A stretch of DNA of 64,000 bases, taken from NCBI GenBank assembly GCA_017623655.1, contig JAGAON010000009.1:310001-374000 (forward strand), in the 5' to 3' direction. The position numbers and the translations under genes are program-made. The notes beneath the pieces were generated by a model, which did not search any database, was not told where the DNA came from, and was given only the letters and a program-made list of their open reading frames with translations. Positions 1-7,906 of the stretch are shown here, piece by piece; positions within the stretch are counted from its first letter, which is position 1, and each line of letters opens with the position of its first letter. Origin of the DNA: Prevotella sp. (GTDB lineage Bacteria; Bacteroidota; Bacteroidia; Bacteroidales; Bacteroidaceae).

Positions 1-45
1 CCAACGCTTACCAAGAGATATTTGCGTAACAAGAAAGACATATAG
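1..45 (+). CDS. C-terminal end of an upstream gene (partial)
   Basis: Frame 1 reads fourteen codons (ending in the residues LRNKKDI) and then a TAG at 43-45, followed six bases later by a hairpin. This fits the tail of a gene that begins left of the window. The basic tail gives no family clue. From the gene order downstream it is probably another polysaccharide-locus gene, such as a polymerase, flippase or glycosyltransferase, but that is inference only. Confidence 0.4.
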   Translation, partial: PTLTKRYLRNKKDI

Positions 46-50
46 ACAAC

Positions 51-83
51 GCCTCCATTACCGTGTTATTGTGTAATGGAGGC
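51..83 (+). terminator. Hairpin after the upstream partial gene
   Basis: GCCTCCATTA (51-60) pairs perfectly with TAATGGAGGC (74-83) across a 13-base loop. No strong T-run follows, so this is either a weak intrinsic terminator or an RNA-stabilising 3' hairpin. Confidence 0.5.
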
Positions 84-182
84 ATTATCTGTATATTACA
101 ATTCTCGCCATATTAATACTTAAAAACTAAATGCAAGCACTCGATATTATGAGACTGTAATACCACATTTTCATATAATGTA

Positions 183-214
183 CTTGCGCAATCAGAAACT
201 TTTTGCTATCTTTG
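183..214 (+). promoter_or_regulatory. Bacteroidales-type promoter for the polysaccharide genes
   Basis: TATCTTTG at 207-214 matches the -7 consensus TAnnTTTG, and a CTTG at 183-186 lies 20 bases upstream as a -33 element. The transcript would have a leader of about 85 bases before the ATG at 307. A promoter here implies that the genes from 307 can be transcribed separately from the gene ending at 45. Confidence 0.6.
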
Positions 215-306
215 CATCCATAACCTATACAAAAATGTAGCAAACCTGCGGTAGAGACACTTAGAACCGACCTCGTCCGTCAACAAATTTACACTATTGC
301 CAAAAT

Positions 307-1488
307 ATGAACATTCTCTTCCTGTCACAATACTATCCGGGCAACTTATCAGAACAATGCTTCAAAATTTCCAAGATAGGACTGAATTGGGCATCACACA
401 ATCTGAACACCGCCATCATCAGAGGATTTAACGCTAATGACATAAAACCAAGAATCATAAACATACCTCCCATGGGCTCATTCCCCGCGTTTGCAAAGTC
501 CACTGTCGTTCCCGGATACAGCAACGGAAACGTAACAAGCCTGCCGTATCATAACATTGCATACTTCAAACGACTTGAAATAAGACGCAAAACGCTTGCC
601 GCCATCAGGAAATGGGATGGTCAGAATAAAGGAGAAAAGGTTATTCTGTTATACAATTTCAACTTCTCGCATATCATTCCACAATTAAAGAAGGAATTTC
701 CCACTATCAAAATAATACTTCTTGTAACCGATTTACCGGAGTACATAGATACAAATCGGACATTACTCACAAGGATAAACGACATTATCTCTCCGCAAAC
801 CCGGAACAAACTGTGTCTGGATGGTGTTGACGGTTACATACTACTCGCGCAAGCCATGACCGAGAGACTTCCGATGAAAGGAAAGCCTTGGCTGCTGATG
901 GAAGGTATCTACAACGACGAGACATCGCCGGAACATGTAGAAAAAGACAAGAACAAAGTTATAATGTACACAGGTAATCTCGGTGAACGTTATGGCATAC
1001 GTACTCTGCTCGAGGCTTTTACACATATTACATCACCGGAATACCGCTTGTGGATACGGGGAAATGGAGGATTGGAACACCTTGTCTGTCAATATGCAGA
1101 AAAAGACTCAAGAATAAAGATTATCGGCAAAAAGAACCGGACGGAACTGATGAGACTGCAACAGGCCGCCACCGTCATGGTAAATCCAGTGCTTGAGGAT
1201 GAAGAGTTCACACCATATTTCTTTCCTTCTAAGACATTGGAATACATGGCATCCGGTACTCCCACTTTAATGTCGCGCCTCAGATGCCTGCCAAAAGAAT
1301 ATGATGAACACCTGTTCTATTTCAATGACAATAGCGCAAGAGGAATAGCACAACGCATAATGGAGATATGCAATATGCCGGAGAATGTTCTCGCTGACTT
1401 CGGGAGACAGGCTTCATCGTTTATCATCGAGAACAAATCTCCCCAAAAACAGATACAAAGGGTAATACAATTTATAGAAGAGCTATAA
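307..1488 (+). CDS. GT4-type (GT-B fold) glycosyltransferase
   Basis: A 393-residue protein, normal length for family 4 glycosyltransferases. The N-terminal half starts with the MNILFLSQYYPG strand-loop typical of the acceptor-side Rossmann domain. The C-terminal half carries MYTGNLGERYGI and the FFPSKTLEYMASGTP segment, which corresponds to the nucleotide-sugar-binding EX7E region. It should add one sugar to a lipid-linked polysaccharide intermediate at the inner membrane face. It is the first gene after the promoter at 183-214 and lies 4 bases upstream of the acetyltransferase gene, so it is the head of a co-transcribed set. Donor and acceptor sugars cannot be read from the sequence. Confidence 0.88.
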   Translation: MNILFLSQYYPGNLSEQCFKISKIGLNWASHNLNTAIIRGFNANDIKPRIINIPPMGSFPAFAKSTVVPGYSNGNVTSLPYHNIAYFKRLEIRRKTLAAIRKWDGQNKGEKVILLYNFNFSHIIPQLKKEFPTIKIILLVTDLPEYIDTNRTLLTRINDIISPQTRNKLCLDGVDGYILLAQAMTERLPMKGKPWLLMEGIYNDETSPEHVEKDKNKVIMYTGNLGERYGIRTLLEAFTHITSPEYRLWIRGNGGLEHLVCQYAEKDSRIKIIGKKNRTELMRLQQAATVMVNPVLEDEEFTPYFFPSKTLEYMASGTPTLMSRLRCLPKEYDEHLFYFNDNSARGIAQRIMEICNMPENVLADFGRQASSFIIENKSPQKQIQRVIQFIEEL

Positions 1489-1492
1489 AGGT

Positions 1493-2116
1493 ATGAATCA
1501 GAAGCTACTATACAAGATATACAGGATATTCTATGAAATAATCCCTACATACATAAACTGCAAACGCAGCGGTATGCGGTTTGACTCATCATGGAATGTC
1601 ATCGGGCGGCCACGCATCATAAAACGCGCATGGTACGACCGGATACTCAGGAAAAAATATGGAGGAAGGATAGAAATAGGAAGAAGATTCCACTGCAACA
1701 ACACCGTAGTCTCCAACTCCATCGGCCTAATACAACCATGCGTATTCAGCATTCTGCAAGACGGCGGAATACTGAAAATAGGTGACAACGTGGGCATATC
1801 CGGCAGCACCATAAATGCTACCCTGTCCGTCACAATAGACGATAATGTTCTCATCGGCTCCGGCTGCATAATCACGGATACCGACTCCCACCCCCTTGAC
1901 TACGAGGCACGTATTCATAACGACATGAAACAAACAAAGTCGGCACCTATACACATTTGCGAAGGGGCGTTTATCGGTGCAAGAGCCATCATACTCAAAG
2001 GGGTAACAATAGGCCGGCACGCAATAGTCGGGGCTGGTTCAGTAGTTACAAAGGATGTGCCGGACTATTGCATTGCGAACGGCAATCCTGCCACCATTAA
2101 CAAGAAATCCCACTGA
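1493..2116 (+). CDS. Hexapeptide-repeat O-acetyltransferase
   Basis: A 207-residue protein of the left-handed beta-helix (LbetaH) acyltransferase family. Its C-terminal two-thirds shows imperfect [LIV]-G-x4 repeats (IGDNVGISGSTI, IGSGCIITDTDSHPLD, IGARAIILKGVTIGRHAIVGAGSVV), including the DTDSHPLD stretch common in maltose/galactoside-type O-acetyltransferases. It probably uses acetyl-CoA to acetylate a sugar of the polysaccharide made by this locus. It lies 4 bases after the GT4 gene and 12 bases before the GT2 gene, consistent with one transcript. Some family members are serine acetyltransferases, which is less likely in this context. Confidence 0.87.
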   Translation: MNQKLLYKIYRIFYEIIPTYINCKRSGMRFDSSWNVIGRPRIIKRAWYDRILRKKYGGRIEIGRRFHCNNTVVSNSIGLIQPCVFSILQDGGILKIGDNVGISGSTINATLSVTIDDNVLIGSGCIITDTDSHPLDYEARIHNDMKQTKSAPIHICEGAFIGARAIILKGVTIGRHAIVGAGSVVTKDVPDYCIANGNPATINKKSH

Positions 2117-2128
2117 TTATCATAAAAA

Positions 2129-3028
2129 ATGGATAATATCGCTGTTATCATAACCTGCTTCAACCGCAAGAATTATACGCTGAAAGCCTTGCAGTCACTG
2201 TTCTATGCAGAAGAACACTATAACAGACACAACACTGGCGGAATCACTGTCAAAGTTTTTCTCACCGATGACGGATGTACTGACGGTACGGCAGATGCCA
2301 TACTCTCGACATTTGCCGATAAAGACATCACCATACTGCAAGGTGACGGCTCGCTCTATTGGGCCGGCGGAATGCGCATGGCATGGAATGCCGCCCTCGC
2401 ACAACAACGCAAGTGGGACTTCTTCCTGCTGATGAACGATGACACCCTGTTAAACCTGGAGGCTTTTAGCGAACTGATGGCCACGCACCATTTCGCTTTG
2501 AAAGAACACGGCAAAGCCGGCATTTACTCCGGTGTCTGTTCCAGCAGCGACGGTAAAGAAATAACTTACGGAGGCAAGAAATACAGTAAGCCGCTGATAG
2601 GCAGGTCATACACCATGCACCCAAATGGAACGCCACAGCCATGCCGGATGACAAACGCCAACATTCTGTTGGTCTCACATGAAGTGACGGAAACGATAGG
2701 TATCTTCGACAAAGCATACACACACAGCTGCGCCGACTGGGCATACGGCATCGAAGCCAGTAAGGCGGGTTTCCCCGTATATATTACCGCTCATATATGC
2801 GGGAAGTGCGACAATGACCACGACACGGAAAAGGCGGAAAAGGAGAAAATCATTGCAATGAGCATAGACGAGAGAAAGGCATTCTTCCGCCACCCCCTTC
2901 GCTCCACCAGCGACATAATGACCTTTATGCGCAGATACCAAAAGGCTAAATTCATACTGCTACTCATAGCCCGCTTCCTGAATATCTATATGCCCAAAAC
3001 ATATTATTGCCTGTGCAAACTCAGATAA
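2129..3028 (+). CDS. GT2 (GT-A fold) glycosyltransferase
   Basis: A 299-residue family 2 glycosyltransferase. It opens with VIITCFNRKN, followed by FLTDDGCTDGT and the metal-binding region FLLMNDDTLL (a DxD equivalent, NDD, near residue 110). GSLYWAGGMRMAWNAAL is typical of a subgroup related to rhamnosyltransferases. It has a C-terminal hydrophobic, basic stretch rather than a clear membrane anchor. It is the third gene of the first transcript and is followed by a strong terminator at 3049-3090, so the aldolase gene at 3406 belongs to a separate transcription unit or to read-through. Confidence 0.88.
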   Translation: MDNIAVIITCFNRKNYTLKALQSLFYAEEHYNRHNTGGITVKVFLTDDGCTDGTADAILSTFADKDITILQGDGSLYWAGGMRMAWNAALAQQRKWDFFLLMNDDTLLNLEAFSELMATHHFALKEHGKAGIYSGVCSSSDGKEITYGGKKYSKPLIGRSYTMHPNGTPQPCRMTNANILLVSHEVTETIGIFDKAYTHSCADWAYGIEASKAGFPVYITAHICGKCDNDHDTEKAEKEKIIAMSIDERKAFFRHPLRSTSDIMTFMRRYQKAKFILLLIARFLNIYMPKTYYCLCKLR

Positions 3029-3048
3029 AAAAACATAACAGTGACATG

Positions 3049-3090
3049 AAAAATCCCCGCCATTACTTTTGGTAATGGCGGGGATTTTTG
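3049..3090 (+). terminator. Strong intrinsic terminator
   Basis: An 18-base perfect stem (3049-3066 with 3072-3089) has a five-base loop and ends in GGGGATTTTTG. The left arm begins with five A, so it may also act leftwards. It closes the GT4-acetyltransferase-GT2 transcript. Confidence 0.85.
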
Positions 3091-3140
3091 TTCTCCGGAG
3101 TACACTCACAATCAAAAAGTACTGCCTTGTTCTTATCCCG

Positions 3141-3177
3141 CAAACCATCTGATACTCAACAATAAACGAAACCGGAC
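3141..3177. repeat. Conserved flank next to palindrome array A
   Basis: About 37 bases immediately left of array A resemble the bases left of arrays B (13552-13589) and F (42612-42650). The shared pattern is roughly AACCaYTTGatAaYCAaCGGtAAA, in the same position relative to the array. It is more diverged here than in B. Confidence 0.4.
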
Positions 3178-3262
3178 GTAATTTGCATCTGATTACCATG
3201 TAAACAGCACCTGATTACGATGCAATTTGCACCTAACCACACGGTAAACAGCACCCTTTTGC
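3178..3262. repeat. Palindrome array A (4 units, 85 bp)
   Basis: Four 19-bp units at 3178-3196, 3200-3218, 3222-3240 and 3244-3262, separated by 3-base spacers cat, gat, acg. The family consensus unit is GTAATCAGCACCTGATTAC. Unit 3 is the most degenerate, and the last unit ends in the outer variant CAGCACCCTTTTGC. It lies in the 377-base gap between 3028 and 3406, after the terminator. The rest of that gap shows no gene. Confidence 0.9.
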
Positions 3263-3405
3263 AAGACGGCCCGATGCCGGCATGCCAGCATTGGACTCAC
3301 GTTTTAATAACATTGGAGCTGGCATCATACAATAAAATAAAAATGTGCACGTTTATAAATATATTACATTCAAAACAAACAAAGGAAAAGGCCGCCTAAT
3401 ATAGC

Positions 3406-4239
3406 ATGAATCTTAAATTAATGTATATAACAAACAATCCGTCTGTCGCACTGATAGCAGAAAAATATGGCACGGATTGGATTTTTGTTGACCTTGAGAC
3501 GAGAGGCAAAGAGGAACGCCAGAAAGGCATGAACACGGTGAAGTCACAACACACCATAGCCGACGTGAAAGCCGTAAAGGATGTTCTCACGTCATCAGGA
3601 CTCTTGGTTCGCATTAACCCCATATATGAGGGGACACAAGACGAGGTTGACGCCGTAATCAGCAACGGGGCGGACATCATCATGCTGCCCATGTGGAAGT
3701 CCGCGGCAGATGTACGCACGTTCCTGTCCTGCGTCAACGGCAGATGCAAAACCATGCTGTTGCTGGAAACGCGTGAGGCTTACGAGTGTCTTGACGAGGT
3801 ACTGGCCATCAGCGGCATAGACAGCATACACATAGGGCTCAACGACCTGCACCTCAGCTATGGGCAGACATTCATGTTTGAACCATTGGCAAACGGCATG
3901 GTGGAAGACATCTGCACACGCATCAAGGCCGCGGGGATACCATACGGTTTCGGCGGCATAGCAAGGATAGGTGAGGGTACACTACCCGCAGAGCGGATAG
4001 TGATGGAACACTTCCGTCTCGGCTCAACTCAGGTAATCCTTTCACGGAGTTTCTGTGACGTGGCTTCATGCAAAGATGTCAACGAAGTGGAAGATGTATT
4101 CATGAAGAACATGAAGAAACTGCGTGGCTTCGAGGCTTCCATGGAATCTACGACTGACGAGGCATACGACACCAACAAGGCAGAAGTGGCAAAGAAGGTT
4201 GCGGAGATTGTCAACATTATCAAAAGCAAGCAAGAATGA
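3406..4239 (+). CDS. HpcH/HpaI-family aldolase
   Basis: A 277-residue protein of the HpcH/HpaI (class II pyruvate aldolase, citrate-lyase-like) TIM-barrel family. The residues expected in HpaI active sites are present: His49 (KSQHT), Arg69 (VRI), metal ligands Glu121 (LLLETREA) and Asp147 (IGLND). The family adds or removes pyruvate-like donors from aldehydes, giving 4-hydroxy-2-oxo acids. The gene overlaps the PLP decarboxylase gene by four bases (ATGA), so the two are translationally coupled. An aminotransferase lies further down the same strand. Its product is probably a precursor for a polysaccharide decoration (inference). A catabolic role is possible but is not supported by any neighbour. 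Confidence 0.85.
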   Translation: MNLKLMYITNNPSVALIAEKYGTDWIFVDLETRGKEERQKGMNTVKSQHTIADVKAVKDVLTSSGLLVRINPIYEGTQDEVDAVISNGADIIMLPMWKSAADVRTFLSCVNGRCKTMLLLETREAYECLDEVLAISGIDSIHIGLNDLHLSYGQTFMFEPLANGMVEDICTRIKAAGIPYGFGGIARIGEGTLPAERIVMEHFRLGSTQVILSRSFCDVASCKDVNEVEDVFMKNMKKLRGFEASMESTTDEAYDTNKAEVAKKVAEIVNIIKSKQE

Positions 4240-5447
4240 AGATTAGTCCGTCCATTATAAAAGAATTGAGGAAAGACTACGGTGAGGCTTTCTATCTATT
4301 GGACTCCGAGCAGTTCAGCAAGAACTTCGCTGAACTGAAAAAGGAGTTTTCGGCCATATACCCTAACTTCAACATCGCATACTCTTACAAGACCAACTAC
4401 ACGCCCAAGCTATGCAAAATAGTCGATGAATCGGGCGGTTATGCCGAAGTCGTTTCGGAAATGGAGCTGGAGATTGCCCGAAGGATAGGCGTGAAGCCTG
4501 AAAGGATAATATGGAACGGCCCTATAAAGACCCCCGCTATCGCAGAAGCATTCCTCCTCGCCGGCGGAACGGTGAATATTGATTCCGCCGAGGAGGCAGC
4601 TTTTATTATGGATTTGGCGGCACACCATAAGGACAAGACACTGAGCGTGGGCATCCGCTGCAACTACGATGTAGGCGACGGTGTGGTGTCACGCTTCGGT
4701 TTCGACACAAACGGACATGACTTCATGGAGGCGGTGACGTTAGCCACCACTACGCCCAACATCAAGTTCAGGAGTTTGCAATGCCACTTTGCCAAAAGGC
4801 AGATAGAATACTGGCCGGCAAGAGCCAAGGGTATGGTCGCCCTCATAGACAGCTTGGGTATCATACCGGAAAGGATAGACATAGGTGGAGGATTGTTCGG
4901 CAAGATGGACGACTCACTGAAAGCGCAGTTCGCTTCTGAAATACCGGACTATGCCGCTTACGCCAAAGCTGCGGCGACAGTCTTCGCAGACTATTTCAAA
5001 GACCATGACGTTAAGCCCGAACTGCTGATAGAACCCGGTTCCGCCATAGTGGGCGACTGCATGAAATTCATCGGGACAGTAAAAACAATAAAATGCGTAA
5101 GAGGCAAGGCCATAGTCTCCGTACTTGGCAGCCAGAAGAACATCAGCATGAGCGGAGTGAACCCGCCGCTTAAGATTATCCCCATGGGGGGACACCGGAA
5201 GGAATATACTGACGCCGACCTCGTTGGCTTTACCTGCATTGAAAACGATGTACTGTACCACGGTTACAACGGCAGCCTTGCACATGGAGACGCTGTTGTC
5301 ATAAGTAACTGCGGGTCATATTCACTGGTTATGAAACCGCCATTCATCCTTCCCAACTTCCCCGTGATAGACATCTGCGGAGAAAAGGTTGAGGTAATAA
5401 AAAGAGGCGAAACCTTTGATGATTTGTTCCACACGTTCAACTTTTAG
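4236..5447 (+). CDS. Fold-type III PLP-dependent decarboxylase (LysA/ODC-like)
   Basis: A 403-residue protein of the alanine racemase/ornithine-diaminopimelate decarboxylase superfamily. Seen: the PLP lysine Lys52 in YSYKTNY, the DIGGGL phosphate-binding loop near residue 218, EPGSAIVGD near residue 268, and CIEND near residue 330, at the position of the catalytic CxESxD motif. It is clearly different from the lysA gene at 40187, so it is not the housekeeping enzyme. It should decarboxylate a D- or L-amino acid. Coupled by ATGA overlap to the HpaI aldolase and followed 4 bases later by a sugar transferase gene, it probably acts on an aldolase/aminotransferase-derived amino acid. The substrate is unknown. 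Confidence 0.83.
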   Translation: MKISPSIIKELRKDYGEAFYLLDSEQFSKNFAELKKEFSAIYPNFNIAYSYKTNYTPKLCKIVDESGGYAEVVSEMELEIARRIGVKPERIIWNGPIKTPAIAEAFLLAGGTVNIDSAEEAAFIMDLAAHHKDKTLSVGIRCNYDVGDGVVSRFGFDTNGHDFMEAVTLATTTPNIKFRSLQCHFAKRQIEYWPARAKGMVALIDSLGIIPERIDIGGGLFGKMDDSLKAQFASEIPDYAAYAKAAATVFADYFKDHDVKPELLIEPGSAIVGDCMKFIGTVKTIKCVRGKAIVSVLGSQKNISMSGVNPPLKIIPMGGHRKEYTDADLVGFTCIENDVLYHGYNGSLAHGDAVVISNCGSYSLVMKPPFILPNFPVIDICGEKVEVIKRGETFDDLFHTFNF

Positions 5448-5451
5448 GGAT

Positions 5452-6132
5452 ATGTATAAGGTCAACCTGTTCTTAAAACGAGTTTTCGACATAGTCTCAT
5501 GCCTGTGCGCGGTAATCCTGCTGATACCGGTATGGATTATAGTTGCCATCGCCATAAAATTAGACTCCAAAGGACCTGTATTCTTCAAACAGGACAGGCG
5601 CACAAAAGACGGGCGCATCTTCCGGATGTTAAAATTCCGCTCCATGGTGACTGGCGCAGAGCAGACCGGCACCGGGCTTTTCTCATACGACAATGACCCC
5701 CGGGTAACGAGAGTCGGGGCGTTTCTGCGCCGCACAAGTATCGATGAATTTCCGCAATTCTTCAACGTTCTGAAAGGTGACATATCGGTAGTGGGACCAC
5801 GGCCATGCGTATCTTACGAATTGGGAGACTTTGACACCCTCAACAAGAAATTCAAAAAACGCTTCCAAGTGAAAGGAGGCATCACCGGACTGGCACAATG
5901 CAAGGGACGCAACGAGAACTCATGGGCGGAAAAAGCCACGCTGGACGGCGAATATGTTGATTTATTCAAAAAAGAAGGTGTATGGATTGACATAAAGATA
6001 CTATGGTGGTCACTCGCCAAGGTATTTCAAAATTCCAATATCAATGAACAGATAAAGGAGGGATGCACTGCTGACGAATCGGCCGAACTATCGGATGAAG
6101 AGGTAAAACGCATTGCCCACATTCCCGACTAA
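5452..6132 (+). CDS. Monotopic phosphoglycosyltransferase (bacterial sugar transferase)
   Basis: A 226-residue protein with the layout of small PglC/WcaJ-C-terminal-type priming enzymes. A re-entrant hydrophobic helix lies at residues 8-36, then FFKQDRR, KFRSM, and the catalytic Asp-Glu dyad D98-E99 in TSIDEFPQ, followed by VVGPRP. It transfers a sugar phosphate to undecaprenyl phosphate to start repeat-unit assembly. The ATG at 5452 was chosen because it precedes the membrane helix directly and does not overlap the decarboxylase gene; an upstream in-frame Met at 5416 would. A second enzyme of the same superfamily is encoded at 9820. Confidence 0.9.
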   Translation: MYKVNLFLKRVFDIVSCLCAVILLIPVWIIVAIAIKLDSKGPVFFKQDRRTKDGRIFRMLKFRSMVTGAEQTGTGLFSYDNDPRVTRVGAFLRRTSIDEFPQFFNVLKGDISVVGPRPCVSYELGDFDTLNKKFKKRFQVKGGITGLAQCKGRNENSWAEKATLDGEYVDLFKKEGVWIDIKILWWSLAKVFQNSNINEQIKEGCTADESAELSDEEVKRIAHIPD

Positions 6133-6164
6133 TTTACGATAAGAACAACAAGACTCCTGTAATT

Positions 6165-7094
6165 ATGAAATATGATGTAGCTAACAGAGTCATCTGGCTA
6201 AAAGGCCAAATATTGAATGTTAACGATGCCAGAATAAACGTGCTGTCTCCAACGTCGCAGTTTGGGCTGAACGTATTTGAAGGAATCCCCGGTTACTGGA
6301 ACGAAGAAGAGCAGCAGCTGTACATGTTCCGCCTGAACGACCATTACGACCGTCTGCTACGCTCCGCAAAGCTTCTGCAATTAGACTGCACATACACGAA
6401 AGAAGATTTCAAGAAAGCCCTTATAGACACAGTAAAGGCCAATGAATATTACGAAAACATATCTGTGCGCCAGACGCTTTTTGTGGATGGTTTTGGTTCA
6501 TGGGGTTCAGAAAGCCCTGTGGAAATGTTCGTTGCACCTATCCCACGCGGTAAGACCAGCGCAGAATACAATAAGAAAGGGTTGAACTGTTGCGTAACCT
6601 CATGGAGAAGAATAAGCGACGACAACCTGTCACCGCGCGTAAAGTGCGGAGCAAACTACATAAACAGCCGCGTGGGACAGCGTGAGGCACTGCGCAATGG
6701 CTATGACACCTGCATATTCCTCAACAGGGACGGGAAAGTGGCGGAAGGCCCGGGAAGTTGTTTCTTCATGGTGAAGGACAACACACTGGTTACTCCGCAG
6801 CTAACAGACAGTGTGCTGGAAAGCATTACACGTGACACTATCATCCGTCTGGCAAAAGAAGAATTGGGATTAGAGGTAAAGGAACGAACCATTGACCGCA
6901 CGGAACTGTATCTGGCCGATGAAGCATTCCTCTGTGGCTCTGCTATGGAGATAACACCGATTTACACCATAGACCGCTACAAAGTGGGAACAGGAGAACA
7001 GGGAAAGGTGACAAAGGAATTACATCTCACTTATCTTGACTGTGTAAGGGGGAAGCTGGGAAGCAAAAAGGAATGGCTGACGGTCGTATATTGA
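6165..7094 (+). CDS. Class IV (branched-chain-like) aminotransferase
   Basis: A 309-residue fold-type IV PLP enzyme. The PLP lysine is Lys160 in PRVKCGANYIN, and EGPGSCFF near residue 195 and FLCGSAMEITPI near residue 255 are characteristic of the BCAT/D-amino-acid transaminase/aminodeoxychorismate lyase group. It lies 32 bases after a sugar transferase gene and just before a glycosyltransferase gene, so a general amino-acid biosynthesis role is less likely than a dedicated one. It may aminate the 2-oxo acid made by the HpaI-like aldolase (inference). A housekeeping branched-chain aminotransferase that sits here by chance cannot be excluded. Confidence 0.82.
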   Translation: MKYDVANRVIWLKGQILNVNDARINVLSPTSQFGLNVFEGIPGYWNEEEQQLYMFRLNDHYDRLLRSAKLLQLDCTYTKEDFKKALIDTVKANEYYENISVRQTLFVDGFGSWGSESPVEMFVAPIPRGKTSAEYNKKGLNCCVTSWRRISDDNLSPRVKCGANYINSRVGQREALRNGYDTCIFLNRDGKVAEGPGSCFFMVKDNTLVTPQLTDSVLESITRDTIIRLAKEELGLEVKERTIDRTELYLADEAFLCGSAMEITPIYTIDRYKVGTGEQGKVTKELHLTYLDCVRGKLGSKKEWLTVVY

Positions 7095-7099
7095 ATATC

Positions 7100-7867
7100 A
7101 TGACACAGTATAACAACAGGACGGTCTCGGTGATAATACCGGTATATAACGCAGCACGATTCATAGGAGCGACGTTAGAATCTGTACTCAACCAATCTTA
7201 CAAAGATATAGAAGTTGTTTTGGTTGACGACTGTTCTGCGGACGATTCCGCGAAAATCATTGCGGAGTATTCCAACAGGCATCCCTATATAATCTACCAC
7301 AGACTTAAAAAGAACGAGGGAGCTGCGGTGGCACGCAATACCGCCCTGCATCTTGCCGGCGGACGGTATGTGGCTTTTCTTGACAGTGACGACCTGTGGT
7401 GCAGTGACAAGATAGAGAAGCAGTTGGCATTCATGGACGAGAAAGATGCCGCCATGAGCTGCACTGCCATGGACACGATGGACGAAAATGGGAACCACCT
7501 CGGTGCGGTAAGGAGGGTAAAGGATATTATAGAATACGATTTCCTGCTCCACAACACGATGATTGCCACCTCCACAGTGATAATAGACCGCAACAAAACG
7601 GGCAATTTCACAATGCCGCTACGCCGTGGCGGACAGGACTATGCCACATGGTTGATGCTGATGCGCAACGGTTCTGTGTTCTATGGACTTGACGAGGTGC
7701 TGACACATTACCGCATCTTGGCAGGTTCGCTGTCATCAAACAAATATAAAAGTGTAAGGCAGGTATGGCAGATACAGACGCAGGACGAGAACATTCCACG
7801 GTTATCGGCAGCCATTAACGTATGTTTCTTCATTGCCAACGCTTTTGCCAAGCATTTCCTGAAATAA
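7100..7867 (+). CDS. GT2 glycosyltransferase
   Basis: A 255-residue family 2 glycosyltransferase. Seen: VSVIIPVYNAARFI at the N-terminus, VVLVDDCSADDS, and FLDSDDLW (the DxD metal motif near residue 90), followed by GGQDYATWLMLMRNG, the usual acceptor-side ED/QDY region. The ATG at 7100 starts right before the first beta strand. An in-frame Met at 7073 would overlap the aminotransferase gene and add a tail without homology. The protein should add a sugar to the lipid-linked repeat unit at the cytoplasmic membrane. Confidence 0.88.
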   Translation: MTQYNNRTVSVIIPVYNAARFIGATLESVLNQSYKDIEVVLVDDCSADDSAKIIAEYSNRHPYIIYHRLKKNEGAAVARNTALHLAGGRYVAFLDSDDLWCSDKIEKQLAFMDEKDAAMSCTAMDTMDENGNHLGAVRRVKDIIEYDFLLHNTMIATSTVIIDRNKTGNFTMPLRRGGQDYATWLMLMRNGSVFYGLDEVLTHYRILAGSLSSNKYKSVRQVWQIQTQDENIPRLSAAINVCFFIANAFAKHFLK

Positions 7868-7906
7868 GAATATAGCATCTATCTTAAAAATAGATTGTTC
7901 ATAATA

